From positions 72,526,992 to 72,590,991 of the forward strand of contig NC_079498.1 of assembly GCF_030052815.1 (NCBI RefSeq): a stretch of 64,000 bases of DNA, in the 5' to 3' direction. The DNA is from Hevea brasiliensis. Taxonomy: Eukaryota; Streptophyta; Magnoliopsida; Malpighiales; Euphorbiaceae. Positions 1 to 11,778 of the stretch are shown here, in pieces; positions within the stretch are counted from its first letter, which is position 1, and every line of letters begins with the position of its first letter. The notes beneath the pieces are model-generated. The model was not told the origin of the DNA. It worked only from the letters and a program-made list of their open reading frames with translations, and made no database searches. Both the position numbers and the translations under genes were made by a program.

Positions 1-1099
1 GTATTAGTTCCAAAATATTTTCAGCTCTTAGCCCCTGTCCAACAAAGGGTGATCTAGTCATTTTGCCCTGAAGGCAAGATTCACAAGTTGGAGTAGGCTC
101 AGAGCCCAATGAGGATAGAATCCCCATTTTCTCTAATTTTGTAATCCTATCTTCTGCAACATGACATAACCTTAAGTGCCAAATATATTTTGAACTTGAG
201 TTGGTTTTCACCACGGCATTGCATTCATTTAGATTGCTATACTCTGGCCAGTGGAAACACCTTTTTACTGGCAATGGAAACACTTTCCTATTGGAAATGG
301 AAACACTTTCCTGTTGGCAGTGGAAACACTTTCCTTTGCCTTTGTCAGCTTTGGTCTTCCGTTTCTGTTTAGCTATTTTCTTGGAAGGACCAGGAATGTG
401 AAGTTTCTTGTTCTTATTGCCCTTCTTCTTGTTGGACTTTCCAGCGGAAGAAGATGCAACCAAAGCTACCTCTTTTCCTTTATTGCCCAGCATATTCTTT
501 TGGGCAATAACTAGCATGTTGAGTAAACCAGCTAAGGTGCATTCCTATTTAGTCATATGGAAATTTGTCACAAAATTCCCAAAAGACTCAGGAAGGGACT
601 GAAGGATCAAATCCGTTTGTAGTTGGAAATCCATGTTGAAGTCAAGATGTTCCAACTGCTCAATCAGCCGAATCATCTTGTGGACATCATCCCCAACATT
701 CTGTCCCTCAGACATCCTCATACGGAATAGCTGTCTAGATATCTCATACCTAGCATTCCTGCTGTGCTCACCATACAACTCTTGTAGGTGAAGGAGGATC
801 TCACTAGCACTCTGCATGTTCTCATGTTGCTTCTGTAACTCATTACTCATGGAAGCAAGCATGTAACACTTAGCTCTCATATCATGCTCCTTCCACTTGT
901 CCAAAGTTTCATGTTCCTCTTGTGTGGCCTCTGGAGGTAAGGGACCAGGAACATTTGAATCTAGAACATATCCTATATGTTCAAGGTTCAAGATAAGTTT
1001 CAAATTTCTTAGCTAATCAGACAGATTAGGTCCTGTCAACCTATTGCGATCAAGTATGCTTGCAAGGATATTGGATGGTGGTAGTTGTTCTGTGCTCAT
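1..1099 (-). pseudogene. copia-A gag to pre-integrase fragment, protease deleted
   Basis: The frame starts at ATG 1097-1099 (MSTEQL...), the same start as in C and D. The capsid part (1003-549) matches C and D almost residue for residue. Two nonsense codons break it: TAG at 1013-1015 where relatives have Trp, and TAG at 546-548 just after the FHMTK peptide. A lysine-rich nucleocapsid stretch follows. The zinc knuckle then starts as CFHC but runs into a 23-bp repeat array. After the array the frame joins directly to the GAG-pre-integrase sequence. The aspartic protease motif DTGASSH present in C and F is missing. The frame is open across this junction. The product would be a structural Gag of a virus-like particle. 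The element is not functional as it stands. Confidence 0.88.
245..334 (-). repeat. 23-bp tandem array replacing the zinc knuckle and protease (copia-A)
   Basis: On the minus strand about four units begin GGAAAGTGTTTCCACTGCCA, each 23 bp, with a few substitutions. The unit corresponds to the codons for KCFHCQ at the start of the CCHC knuckle. Three units make 69 bp, so the fourth unit returns to the first reading frame and ends CFHWPEYS. The junction after the array (GAGTAT joined to AGCAATCT) is identical in element D. Confidence 0.9.
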
Positions 1100-2871
1100 T
1101 ATTATCAGAAAATTAATTGCAAAAATAACCAGATTAATTAGCAAATGTATCATGTAATTAACCAAATATGATTATGGTCTTTTAATCAAATTGGTCCTCC
1201 CACTAACTTAGCGAATCCTACACTTCCAAAGTAGAAAACGGAAATCCTAGTTGGATGGATTTCTAGTGGGTGATTGAATTCTTATAATTCTATTGATCAT
1301 CCTCAGGTACATCCATTATTGGAATTACAATAAACTATAAGTGAGCAACTCCTTGCCCATCACATCTCATGTGAGGTTCAATCCTTTACCTAGCCCCTAA
1401 TGCTCAAAATCTCAGGTACATCCATTATTGACTTATCTTGCATTAGTTAAGTTGATCCCATTGAGTCAGTAATTATGCAAATAATTTTAATGTCCTCAGG
1501 TACATCCAATATTGGCCACCAAACCATTTACATATTTACAACATCTCATGCTTAACAATTATTCTTAAGAAAATCTCTTAAATTAATTGCATCTCATGCA
1601 ACTATTTAAAATTTCTTAAAATAATTGCCCCAATGGAGGGCTTATGTTATAATTACTTTAATTATAGCATTTCCAACTTAATCATTTGTTTGGAAGATTT
1701 TATAGCCATCCTAATTACTATTAAGGTCTCACTTTGCACATTATCCATTTAGCATGCATATATCATATAATTGCATACATTCCCATACATCTCATGCATT
1801 TATGGATAAGCAGTAAATATGGTATGATCATGGACTTTCTAAGGGATTCAATTCTGAGCCACCAAGAATTGAATCTTGTCATTCCTATGTTCATTTCATT
1901 AATTCATTTTACAAGAGTTTATGAAGGAGTAAATAATCAACACTTGATATTGAATTCCTCCCACTGGTCCCACCAATGCTTTTGACCTCCTTGAACTTCT
2001 TGCAATCCAATATTACATAGTAATCCTTGGCATACCAAGGCGAATTTACAAGAACTTAAATAAATGAAATTACAACCCAAAAATTATTACAAACTTAATA
2101 ATACATGCCCAAAATAAATTAAAATAAATTAATTAATTTACAATCCCAAAGAAACATAAAAGAAATAAATCCAATCACATTGGTCTTTTATAGTCCATGA
2201 TCATCCATCATGCATATCACTATTTAACAATTAAATAAAACATACATACTTAAATTAAATTGAATATCTCATATTCAACTTAAAAATCTAGATTTGAATA
2301 TGATTCAAATAAATTTAAAAATTCAGATTTGAATCTCATTCAAACAAATTTAAAAATTCATATTTGAATCACATTCAAACAACTTCAAAAATTCAGATTT
2401 GAATCACATTCAAATATTTTTTAAAAAATCAGATTTGAATCACATTCAAATATTTTGTAAAAAATCAGATCTGAATTTTATTGAATCAATTTTAAAAAAT
2501 CAGATTTAAATATGATTCAAACAACTTTAAAAATTCAGATTTGAATCACATTCAAACAACTTTTAAAATTCAGATTTGAATCACATTCAAACAATTTTTA
2601 AAATTCTGATTTGAATCATAATTTAATTGTGTGATTAAAACAACTAATTAAACACTTTAATTAGTCAAAGAATAGGCCTTAGATCATACAACAATTGCAG
2701 AATTAAAAGCCAAACCTTGAATCACCCATGGAACCATTGTTGCCGCCACCAATGGTGGCTTCTCCATGTGTGACGCCAAATCTCATGATCCAACCAGCAA
2801 TGAATCTCTTGATCTCATGATCAAACACACAATTAAATTATATAATCAACAATCTAAATGGCAAATATAGT
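1100..2871 (-). other. copia-A leader between primer site and gag
   Basis: This is about 1.77 kb without a sense-strand gene. It aligns by eye to the leaders of C (20472-22245) and D (53093-54829). It holds three copies of the CCTCAGGTACATCC motif (1300-1322, 1411-1430, 1494-1516) and an array of short palindromic units at 2280-2623. Confidence 0.85.
2280..2623 (-). repeat. Hairpin-forming tandem repeats in copia-A leader
   Basis: About ten imperfect units of 33-36 bp, each built around ATTTGAAT...ATTCAAAT, which is self-complementary. The spacer is poly-T/A rich. The same array is present at the same place in C and D. Confidence 0.85.
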
Positions 2872-2884
2872 GGCTCTGATACCA
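2872..2884 (-). promoter_or_regulatory. Primer-binding site of copia-A
   Basis: The minus strand reads TGGTATCAGAGCC, two bases inside the LTR end. This is the usual plant site complementary to the 3' end of initiator-Met tRNA. It fixes the inner border of the 5' LTR at 2887. Confidence 0.93.
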
Positions 2885-2886
2885 AT

Positions 2887-4936
2887 TGAAGGAACGGAAT
2901 CGTGAAAAACACAAGATTATACCATTGAATTCAAAAATTTTCACCTAGGGTCACATGCACCATGCAAGATTTATTTTTATCTATTTGATTTCAATGATAA
3001 ACAACATATTAAAACTCTTTTAATATGTTTTTGGATCTGTATTTGCCATTTAAGATTTTAAAATTAATCAGATTAATTTTAGAACCATAGATTAAATCAA
3101 GAACGATTACACTAACCTCTTGATGTTCTGAAGCGTGTCTGCGCCTTTGAAATTCGTCTTCAGGACACCAGATGTTGTCCCTCTAGCTTGTCCACACCAA
3201 GAACACCTATGGAAGCCCTTGAACAGCTTCTAAAGCCTTTTCTATTAATTAGAAATTCAAGTTCTGCCTTTTAAGAGATTAGAGATGTAAACAGGACACT
3301 AGAAACAATTTCTAGTGTTCTTAATTCAAGAGATTGATGGCTAATCTCTTTGAATTGATGAGAGATGAAGAGAAATAGCTGGAGAGGCTCAAAGTGGTGT
3401 GACAATTGAGAGGAGAGGCTGCTGGTTATGTTTTCTTTTCATAACCACACTTAAATAGCTAGGTTAACACATTAAACCCTAGCCACATGTCACCTTTTGA
3501 TTAGCTCTAGGTTTAAGTGACCCAATCACATTGTGCCAAGTGTCAAACCTATATTTAATCTTGATTTTAATCATCTTACATGATTAAAAAACATTTGGCA
3601 AGCTTATGTGTTATGCCATGCGTCACCATCTCATGGTGCCACGTGTCACACTGTGAAATGACCAAAATGCCCATGTGTCTTAATTTTGAGTTCTTAACCC
3701 AAAATAATTATTTTCTTCATCTAATTAATTTATATCAAATATAAATTAATTAATTAATCTCTATTAATTAATTTCTCATCAATTAAATTCATATTTAAAC
3801 ACTTTAAATATAAATTTAATTTATACTACACATCCAATAATCTAGATTTGGTTTCAAGTCATGCTAGGAACTTTGCAATTTAATTGCAAACCAAATCTAT
3901 TTAATTAATCAATTAAACTCTTTAATTAATTAATTAAATCATATTTAAATAGGTGATAACTTGTGTATGTGTGTGACTTACTAGGCTCATCACTAATTGG
4001 CAATGAGACATGATATCAACTCTTAATATCATCAGAACTCTTTCTTACCATAAATGATTTCTCTAAATCATTTTATGAACCTCATAGACCATGGTTAACA
4101 CCTAGCATAGCATGCCATGGCCACCCAATTAGTAATAAGATTTACCTTAAATGAACCTATAATCATATGTTACCATGCACTAGAATCTCTCTGTTACAAA
4201 ATCCCAACTCAAGCTGGAGTCATGGTTTATGTCAAACTCCATTTGCTATGAATATTATGTTCTCTTTTAATTCCAGTTCTTGATTAAAAAGATTTTTCTC
4301 ATCAGAAACTCTTTTCTGAATAAATCTATCTGTCCTGACTTAGAGGAACAGATTCCATCTTGATCAACACCTACCTCCATATATAACTAGTAGGAGCCAA
4401 CAGATGCCCATATACCCATACACAGTACAAGTATGAAAGCAGTATCAAACTCAAACTACCTATATACAAGATAACTGTGCTATCTCAGGTCTAAAGATTA
4501 TATGCACTGATATGATTTATGACAAAACATTGACAAGAGTAAACTCCATGTGCTTGTCATAAGTGTCACTGGTTCGGCCTACTTATCATGTATAAGTGCC
4601 TATCATGTTTGTTATATGGCATGAGACTCACCATTCCATCTTATTTATATCTCATATAAATAACTTGGGAACAAACATGAATACAATCTTTCTGGATAAG
4701 TCATGTCCTTATTATGAAGTATCCTCGATTGTGAACCTATTTATGATACTTTGTGCTAGAAATATTGTCACTCATATTCTTAACAACTTAAGAATAATAT
4801 TTCTAACAAAATATCAATGGACCTTTTCTATTACACATAAATATATTATGTAAACGGAAAAGTGGAAATGCCTTTTATTAATAAAATATATACAAGATAC
4901 ATACTGAATGATATGCTCTAGGGCATACTACTAACA
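2887..4936 (-). repeat. 5' LTR of copia-A
   Basis: A 2050-bp LTR, minus orientation, starting TGTTAGTAGTATGCCC at 4936 and ending CCTTCA at 2887. It is collinear with the four LTRs of C and D. It contains the TATTTAA stretch seen in those LTRs and an 85-codon open frame on the opposite strand (4596-4853). Confidence 0.93.
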
Positions 4937-5480
4937 CAATCAACACTGGCTGTACATGCTATGCAACTGCTGTCTGCCCCTCATCATCAATCTCTAAGCT
5001 GGCATGCAATGCTCTCAACTCATGTACCATAGACAAAGGAGAAACCTGTAGACTTGCCATAGTCTTGTAACTTAAGGCGTCAGCCATAACATTTGCCTTC
5101 CCTGGCTGATAGTCTATCAGACAATCATAGTCCTTAATCAATTCTAACCATCTCCTTTGTCTCAAATTTAGCTCTGTCTGAGTACCCAGATATTTCAAAC
5201 TCTTATGATCTGTGTAGATGTAACACTTCTCCCCATATAAGTAGTGTCTCCATATCTTAAGAGCAAAAACAATAGCTGCTAGCTCCAAGTCATGTGTCGG
5301 ATAATTCCTCTCATGCGGTTTCAGCTGGCGTGATGCATATGCAATGACATTATGATCTTGCATCAATACACAGCCTAACCCATTATGAGAAGCATCGCTA
5401 TATACTGTGTATTCTTTACCCAGTGTAGGTAAAGTCAGGACTGGAGTCTCAGTCAAACATTTCTTTAATGCATCAAAACT
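4937..5480 (-). pseudogene. gypsy-B RNase H and linker
   Basis: The open part (5456-4959) shows the gypsy RNase H pattern: [14 protein letters not shown] with the first catalytic Asp, [20 protein letters not shown] with the catalytic Glu region, and [10 protein letters not shown] with another Asp. It ends NVMADALSY at the linker to integrase. The domain would degrade the RNA strand during reverse transcription in the particle. Translation ends a few codons before copia-A begins. An in-frame stop at about 5480 separates it from RT. Confidence 0.88.
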
Positions 5481-6239
5481 CTATTGGCATTTATCCGTCC
5501 ACTGATATTTCACATCTTTTTGAAGCAGCTTGGTCAATTGAGATGCCAACATGGAGAACCTTTTCACAAAATGGCAGTAGTATCCAGCTAGACCCAGAAA
5601 ACTATGAATCTCTATGACATTTCTGGGTGGCTTCTAATTAACGATAGCTTCTATTTTGGTTGGATCTTCCTTGATGCCTTCTGCCGATACTATATGCCCC
5701 AAGAAAGATATTTCATTCAACCAAAATTTACACTTCGACAATTTTGCATATAACTATTTCTCCCTCAAAGTCTGCAATATAATTCGCAGGTGTCTATCAT
5801 GCTCTTCTATACTCCTTGAATAAACTAATATGTCATCTATGAATACCACAACAAACTGATCGAGGTATGGTCTGAAGATAGTGTTCATCAGATTGATAAA
5901 AGCAGCTGGAATATTAATTAACCCAAATGGCATGACCAAGAACTCATAATGGCCATATTGAATTCTAAAGGCAGTTTTAGGGATACTCTGCTCTTGTACT
6001 TTCAGTTGATAATAACCAGATCTCAGGTCAATTTTGGAAAACACAGCTGCACCCCTCAACTGATCACACAAGTCATCAATGCGGGGTAATGGATATCTAT
6101 TCTTTATTATCACCTTATTCAACTACCAGTAGTCAACACATAAACGGAGAGTGCCATCTTTCTTCTTTACAAACAATACTGGAGCTCCCCAAGGTAACAC
6201 ACTAGGGCGGATAAAGCCCTTGTCAAGCAGCTCTTGCAA
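5481..6239 (-). pseudogene. gypsy-B reverse transcriptase
   Basis: The best-kept part (6122-5754) contains [23 protein letters not shown], the [17 protein letters not shown] block and the FIDDILVYS catalytic box (the YXDD equivalent). These are typical of Ty3/gypsy RT. A stop at 6123-6125 interrupts the LCVDYxxLNK block, and another follows the LREK peptide at 5754. The tail toward RNase H ([16 protein letters not shown]) is recognisable in frame. With several stops it cannot give an active enzyme. Confidence 0.88.
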
Positions 6240-6938
6240 CTATACTTTCAATTCTTTCAGTTCTGCTAGTGCCATTCTGTATGGTGTTGTGGAGATTGGG
6301 TCCACACCAAGCATGATATCAATCTCAAACTGCACCTCTCTCTCCAAAGGTAATCCTGGCAACTCATAAGGAAACACGTCCAGATAATCACATACAATAG
6401 GGATGTCCCTTAACACTGAACTCCCCACTCGGGTGTCCATCACATGTTCTAAGTATGTTTCATAGCATTTTCTAATAATCTTTGTGGCCAGTGCAGCTGA
6501 AATGATGTTTGATGGCAATAGCTGCCTCTCCTCATGTATTACCACATCACCATACTGAGAGAGACCAAAAGTGACTATCTTCAGTCTACAGTCAACTATG
6601 GCGTGATCCCTGGCTAACCAATCCATGCCCAAAATGATGTCAAAATCTCTGAAGGGCATTTCAATCAGGTCGGATAGAAAAGTGTGTCCTTGGATCACCA
6701 AAGAACAATCTTTATATATTCTATTTACCCTGACCTCCTACCCTAATGGACTAGTTACTAGCACATCATAGTCCATTCTTACACACGGAATAGCAGTAGA
6801 ACAAATCACACTAGCACTGACATACGAATGTGTGGAGCAAAGATCAAATAGCACATATATGTCTTGGTCAAGGATAGAGAAAATACTAGCTACTACATAT
6901 AACATTTCAGCCTCCTTCCTCTGACGTATTGTGTACAC
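6240..6938 (-). pseudogene. gypsy-B aspartic protease and linker to RT
   Basis: 6938-6738 carries the retropepsin active-site neighbourhood. The usual LFDPGSTHSYVS of this clade reads LFDLCSTHSYVS here, so the Gly of the D-x-G-S core is lost. A stop separates it from 6701-6240, which has GMDWLARDHAIVDC (flap and second conserved region) and the pre-RT linker (DVFPYELPGLPLE, PYRMALAELKELK). In the family this enzyme cuts Gag-Pol inside the particle. Here it is inactive by both mutation and stops. Confidence 0.85.
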
Positions 6939-8153
6939 TCTGGCTGGTGCGCCACTGGGTTCTGGCTGGTTAACAGTGCTTTGACTTCCTGGGGTGCTAC
7001 CCCTATCTCTGCCTCTACCTCTTCCAGATGGCTGTGACCCTCTTGGTGTAGAGACTTAGGTTGATCCCTCAGATGTGGCAGAAGGTCCAGATCAGCATGG
7101 ACTAGTACAATCCTTGGCAAAATGTCTAGTCCCTCCACAGTTAAAACATGCACCGGTGGCTTTAAAACACACCCCACCATGTGTTCTACCACAAGTCTCA
7201 CACTGCCAGACTGATAAAGCTCCCCGAGATGCCTGCTGAGTCTGCTGACCAGACCGGGGTGATCTTTGGCTAGAAAATCTACCTCTACTAGATCAGCGGG
7301 AGCTAGATCCCCCATACCATTTCCTCTTTCTAGAACTGCTCTCAGTAGGTTGGCTAGTAGCTTTTTCGATTTTCTCTTTCTCTTGAGTATTCTTTTTCAC
7401 TGACCCTTCCATTTCTATCCTCTCACATTCCAAGGCTTGTGATATCAACTCAGAAAAATTCTGGTGTCAGAACCCCACTACTTGGATTCTTAATGTAGTC
7501 CTTAACCCGGCCTCAAATCTCTTGCATCTGTCTCTGGGAGTAGAGACCAAGCTTCCAGCATAGTGGCTTAGTCTTGAAATGTCCCGTTTATATTCTACTA
7601 TGGTCTTGTCCCCTTGCTTCAGATTCAAAAATTCTTGCACTTTCATCTCGACATAGGTATTGGGGACCCATTTCTGTCTGAACTCCCTCAAGAAGTCTAC
7701 CCATGTAAGAATAGGTAGCTCAACCACGTTGTGGGAGATGGTCTTCCACCATTCATATGCATCCCCTTACAGAAGAGATACTGAGTATTCAAATTTTAAT
7801 TCCTCGGCACATTGTAGCTTTTTGAATACCCTTTACATCCGTTCTAGCCACTGTCCTGCTTCCAGTGGGTCCACAGTGCCCTTAAACTCGATAGCCCCAA
7901 ATTTCATTTGTTTTTCATATTACCGAGCTGGGGGCTGTGGTTGTGCTGCAGGTGCCTGCATCTGAGCTTGTGGTGGCACATTTCCCACCATTTGTTGAAA
8001 GAACGCAGCCATCTGCTGTGCAAACTGAGCAGGAAACTGTGGTACTTGAGGAGGAGCTGGAGTGGCTAACCCACTCACGTTCTGGAGTGCTGGGGCTTCC
8101 CCTGGTGCCTCAGCCTCAACAGACTGTTCTAAGGAATGTTCTCCTTCTTCCAT
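6890..8153 (-). pseudogene. gypsy-B gag with CCHC knuckle
   Basis: It starts at ATG 8153 (MEEGEHSLEQ) with a Pro/Gln/Ala-rich N-terminus. A stop at 7920-7922 follows. The retrotransposon gag core lies at 7727-7467 (WVDFLREFRQKW, EFLNLKQGDKTIVEYKRDI, LSHYA). After further stops, 7148-7107 encodes CFNCGGTRHFAKDC, a complete CX2CX4HX4C knuckle. An Arg/Gly/Ser-rich tail runs into the protease. The order capsid, knuckle, protease is normal for Ty3/gypsy. The frame is broken in several places. Confidence 0.87.
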
Positions 8154-8321
8154 TCTGCTTTAGAAATTTTCTATTTCCTGAGATCAAACACAAGGAGTTT
8201 GACCTCCATTAATGCATATTCATGATGTAAATATGTCATATGTATCAATTTAGGACACTTGAGAAGTTGTACTTATCAAAGGAAATATGCACATGCACAA
8301 TCAAAATTTATTTCAAAACCA

Positions 8322-8334
8322 TGCTCTGATACCA
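8322..8334 (-). promoter_or_regulatory. Primer-binding site of gypsy-B
   Basis: The minus strand reads TGGTATCAGAGCA just inside the LTR. It matches the plant initiator-Met tRNA type site, with one base different from that of the copia elements. Confidence 0.88.
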
Positions 8335-8342
8335 CTAAAATA

Positions 8343-11300
8343 TTTCACACCTTAACCATCTGTAAGGCATAACATGATCTCGTAGTATACTTAATGACTT
8401 ATAGAACTTCACCTACTGATAACCTATTAAGTACACTACAAGGGATTTTAAAATCATTTTCTTACATTTTGAAAGTGGTGAGCATTTTTTATAGGAACTA
8501 AAAACATTTAGTTTAAGATTAAAAGCTAGTTAAAATTTTTGTCCATTTTTATTTTTCCACAAATTCTGGAAAAATTTCGGCAGAGTACCGGCAGTATTTA
8601 TGAAAAATAAAAAATTTTTACTTACAGAAAAATACTCCCAATAATATTACACATCACCAAATCAACCACCAAATCTCAATTCATCACAAATCCCATCCTA
8701 CTCCACAATTCAAAATAAGATTGTTATCCCAAAATTTCCAAAATAAGTTTACACCATGCATTTAAATTTACAAACATCAAAATTCAAAAGACAATATGAT
8801 TACTTATTAATTGTACAACTGCTCAGTTACAAAAGTACATATGACTATAAAATTATTTACATCAAGAAATTACAAGGGTATAATCAAATACCCGTACAAA
8901 AGTCTCTGGGTAGTCCCCACAATCAGCAGCTCACTCTGCTGCTTTTCCTTGCCTCTATCTGCGATAGCAAAAGAAGCAATCGCTGAGTACAAAAATACTC
9001 AGTGGTGCACAATAAAATGTAAAATGTATAATATAAAACATTTATGAACAATTTACAATTCAAAAATTTCACAATCATATTTCACAATTTTTTTAATGCT
9101 CATTATAGCACAATTTTTTTAAAGCTCATTATAGTACAATTTTAGTCAAACAATTTAATAAATGTAGTTTTGCCAATCCATACACAACTTAAGCCGTGAC
9201 ACAAAATTTCTAATCAATGTCGTGTTGTACACCACGACAAAGTAATCTACAACCTCACTAATTGAAATCAATGAGGGAGGTGGCTAACTAGCTAATGAGT
9301 ACTCATCTGATCTCAATCTCAACTGGCAAGCCAGAGAGGGAGGAAAATAACCGATCTCAACCCCATAAATGGAGGAGGAATAATATGATACTGTCATGTT
9401 AAGTGTGAACACAAAATCAATTCAAAACAATTTATTCAAACAATTTGTGAGAAATTTGGTCAATTTCTAAAGTCATATTCACAATCATAAATGGCAACAC
9501 AATTCATAATTAACTAAAAAATATCAAATTTTCAAGAATCATATATTTAAACAAAAATTACTGTGCACAGACCTGATATGAGTCACCTCTAGGCCTTGAC
9601 TCTGTCCTTTGTCCCTTTCGAGTCTTTTTCAGCTAAAATACACAATTGACAGTGTTTTAGTACCTTATCTCACAATAAATCCAATAATTAATTTATATAT
9701 ACTCAATTCTAGCTCCAATATGCTTAAACTAATGTTCTTGAAAATTTTCATTTCGGAGTTACTATTCATGTCAATATGTTGAATTTCTTATGCTTAATAG
9801 GCATGGGAAATCTAGTTATACCCACATACCATCTTTTGGGTGCCTAATTTGTTGGTTTTTATTGTTTCTTCAAATTTTAGATCTCTTAGATACAACTTTA
9901 AAATTTCCAGATTTGATATCCTGTTTTGTACTGTTCCATTGGTCATGTTACTGTGGAAATTTGTCAAAGTGTTCTTCATAAAACTTGTTCCTTATTGTCT
10001 TAGCTTTAATTCCTTTTTTAAAATCATGCCATTCGGGGTTTTGTAGCTCAAGTTATGGCCATTTGAACATGGCTGGCCAAATTGGTCTACCCAGAATTTA
10101 TGGGCACTTAATTTGGTTCTGGTAGTTTTTTATCAGTAATTTTGGGTGGCAAAATGACTGGGTTATGGGCAGAATTTGGTTTGGTTTCTTCATGAAATTT
10201 GTAGTGGTATGTCATACCTTTCTAATGCCACAAAAATAAGGTTATTTGGACCTGTATAGCCCAAGTTATGGCCAAATGAACAAACACTGTTTATTTGGTC
10301 ATTTTGGTACAGTGACAATGCACTACACCCGGGTTTGACCTAATTGTTCACTATGTTATGGTCATTTTATGAGCATGATTCCTGAATAAAAAATGTGCCA
10401 TTATGTGTCTATTTTCATTCCCAATTGGCCTCACACCAATTGGGTTGGTAAATTTTCAGTTTGATCTCTGAAAGGGACCTAGGTCAAGCTGTCAGAATAG
10501 TGACCCTAACCAATCCGAATTGTAATCTCATTCTACCAATTCAAACACATCGCAAATGGTCCCAATTGACCATTTCTTACCTCAATTAAGGTCAATTGCA
10601 TCAATTAATCAGTTTCCCAAATTTTTCTAATTTTTCAAGAGGTTAAGAACCCTAATTTCACCATGAACACAATTAATAAAATTAAGGTATTCTAATCACA
10701 CTACTATCTCCATTGCACTTATATACATCATCTATTAAACTAAATATAGCATGCCCACTTAAATCCCATGGCTGCTGAATTTACCCTAGTTCCCTAACAT
10801 GCCATGTTTATCTTATTTTACACAATTTCTAATTTATTTGAAGTACTTAAGCATGCATGTAAATAGAGGAATGGGAAGAACCTCACTAACCTTATGTGAT
10901 GCTTTTCAAGGCTAGAAATTCTTTCTTCTCTTTCTTGTCTCTCTTCCATCCACTCTCTAAATAATGACTTAAATTAAGGTTTTCTACTAGTTTAGGGAAA
11001 GATTTATGGAGAGAGGAAACAATTTCAAGCTTGGAGTTTGGGGTGACAATGGAGGTTTGAGAGAGAATTTGGGAGAGAGAAACGGCAACCAAAATTGGAA
11101 GAAGATAAATTTGACTTTTATTTTTTTTTCATTTTCATATTTATCTTTAATAACAGATCTTGACTTGGTCAAAATGTGTAGGAAAAATTAAATTTCACTT
11201 ATGATGTCATAATATGAGGTAGGCATGATGTCATTAAAGGCTTTTCTTTTCTTTTTCTTTTCCATTTATTTTTCCTTGGTTCTTTAATTAATTTCTCAAC

Positions 11301-11778
11301 TCCAAAATTTTCGTTTCTCTGATTTTATTGGACAGTTAGGTCAGGAGTCAACTCTAGGGATGAATTAACTAAATTGCCCCTCGCTAATTCAATTTGGTTT
11401 GCAAGTTATTCGATATTTCTTTCGGATCCCTAACCTAATTATTTGACCTACTTAACAATTCTTTTCTATGATTTTCTCTTTTCCACTATGTTCCTAATAG
11501 TCTTAAGGACCGCGACGTCACATTTTTGGGTTCAGAATTTCGGTTAAGACTGACTTCGTAGTCACTTCCCGGGAAGGTCATCCATCACTGTGACTCCCGG
11601 CTCATTTAACTTTTTATGTTCTGTTTTTCTTATTTATACTTACGTATCAAGTGGTCACTAATTATTTCTGGGCTTTTCTAGGTGTCTTAGATGTAGTTCT
11701 AATTCTCTTAATTGCCCAGACCGATACCAACCACCGAAACAATGAAATATACCAGGCTATGCATATAGAGGTGTTACA
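8343..11778 (-). repeat. 5' LTR of gypsy-B
   Basis: About 3.4 kb. The minus-strand start is TGTAACACC at 11778. The inner end is degenerate (TTTCACACC on the plus strand where intact relatives show TGTCACACC), so that border is good to a few bases. It shares the CTTACAGATGG end block with LTRs O and Q. It contains a conserved hairpin (8983-9002) and, near its start, a 5S-like block (11566-11611). Confidence 0.85.
8983..9002 (-). other. Conserved LTR hairpin (gypsy-B)
   Basis: CTGAGTA, loop CAAAAA, TACTCAG, followed on the plus strand by TGGTGCACAATAA. A seven-pair stem about 0.65 kb from the LTR 3' end. The same structure occurs in every gypsy LTR of the window. Confidence 0.75.

Larger units (their letters stand above)
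1..4936 (-). mobile_element. Ty1/copia element A, 5' half (cut by left window edge)
   Basis: Read on the minus strand, the order is 5' LTR (2887-4936), primer site, long leader, gag, then the start of the integrase region at the window edge. The LTR begins TGTTAG and ends CTTCA, as in elements C and D. The right end abuts a gypsy RNase H sequence at 4937, so A was inserted into gypsy-B. The first five host bases are CAATC; the matching target duplication would lie left of the window. A belongs to the same sub-lineage as D, because it carries the same protease deletion and 23-bp repeat array. Confidence 0.92.
4937..11778 (-). mobile_element. Ty3/gypsy element B, 5' part, truncated by copia-A
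   Basis: On the minus strand: LTR (about 8343-11778), primer site (8322-8334), gag, protease, RT and RNase H, stopping where copia-A is inserted at 4937. Integrase and the 3' LTR would lie beyond A, outside the window. The RT motifs, long LTRs and gag order suggest a chromovirus of the Tekay/Del type. This is from family resemblance only, since the diagnostic chromodomain is not in view. The right end (GTGTTACA at 11778) lies inside a copia LTR, so B was inserted into copia-G. Confidence 0.88.

Noticed and set aside
190..514. Three overlapping plus-strand open frames with CLCQL/GNTFL repeats
   Set aside because: They are the antisense reading of the 23-bp array and lysine-rich nucleocapsid codons of copia-A. 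No start context or homology.
6893..7315. 140-codon minus-strand frame
   Set aside because: Wrong frame over the gag knuckle and Arg/Gly tail of gypsy-B. The real frame gives CFNCGGTRHFAKDC.
7937..8212. Plus-strand frame opposite gypsy-B gag
   Set aside because: Antisense shadow of the Pro/Gln-rich gag N-terminus.
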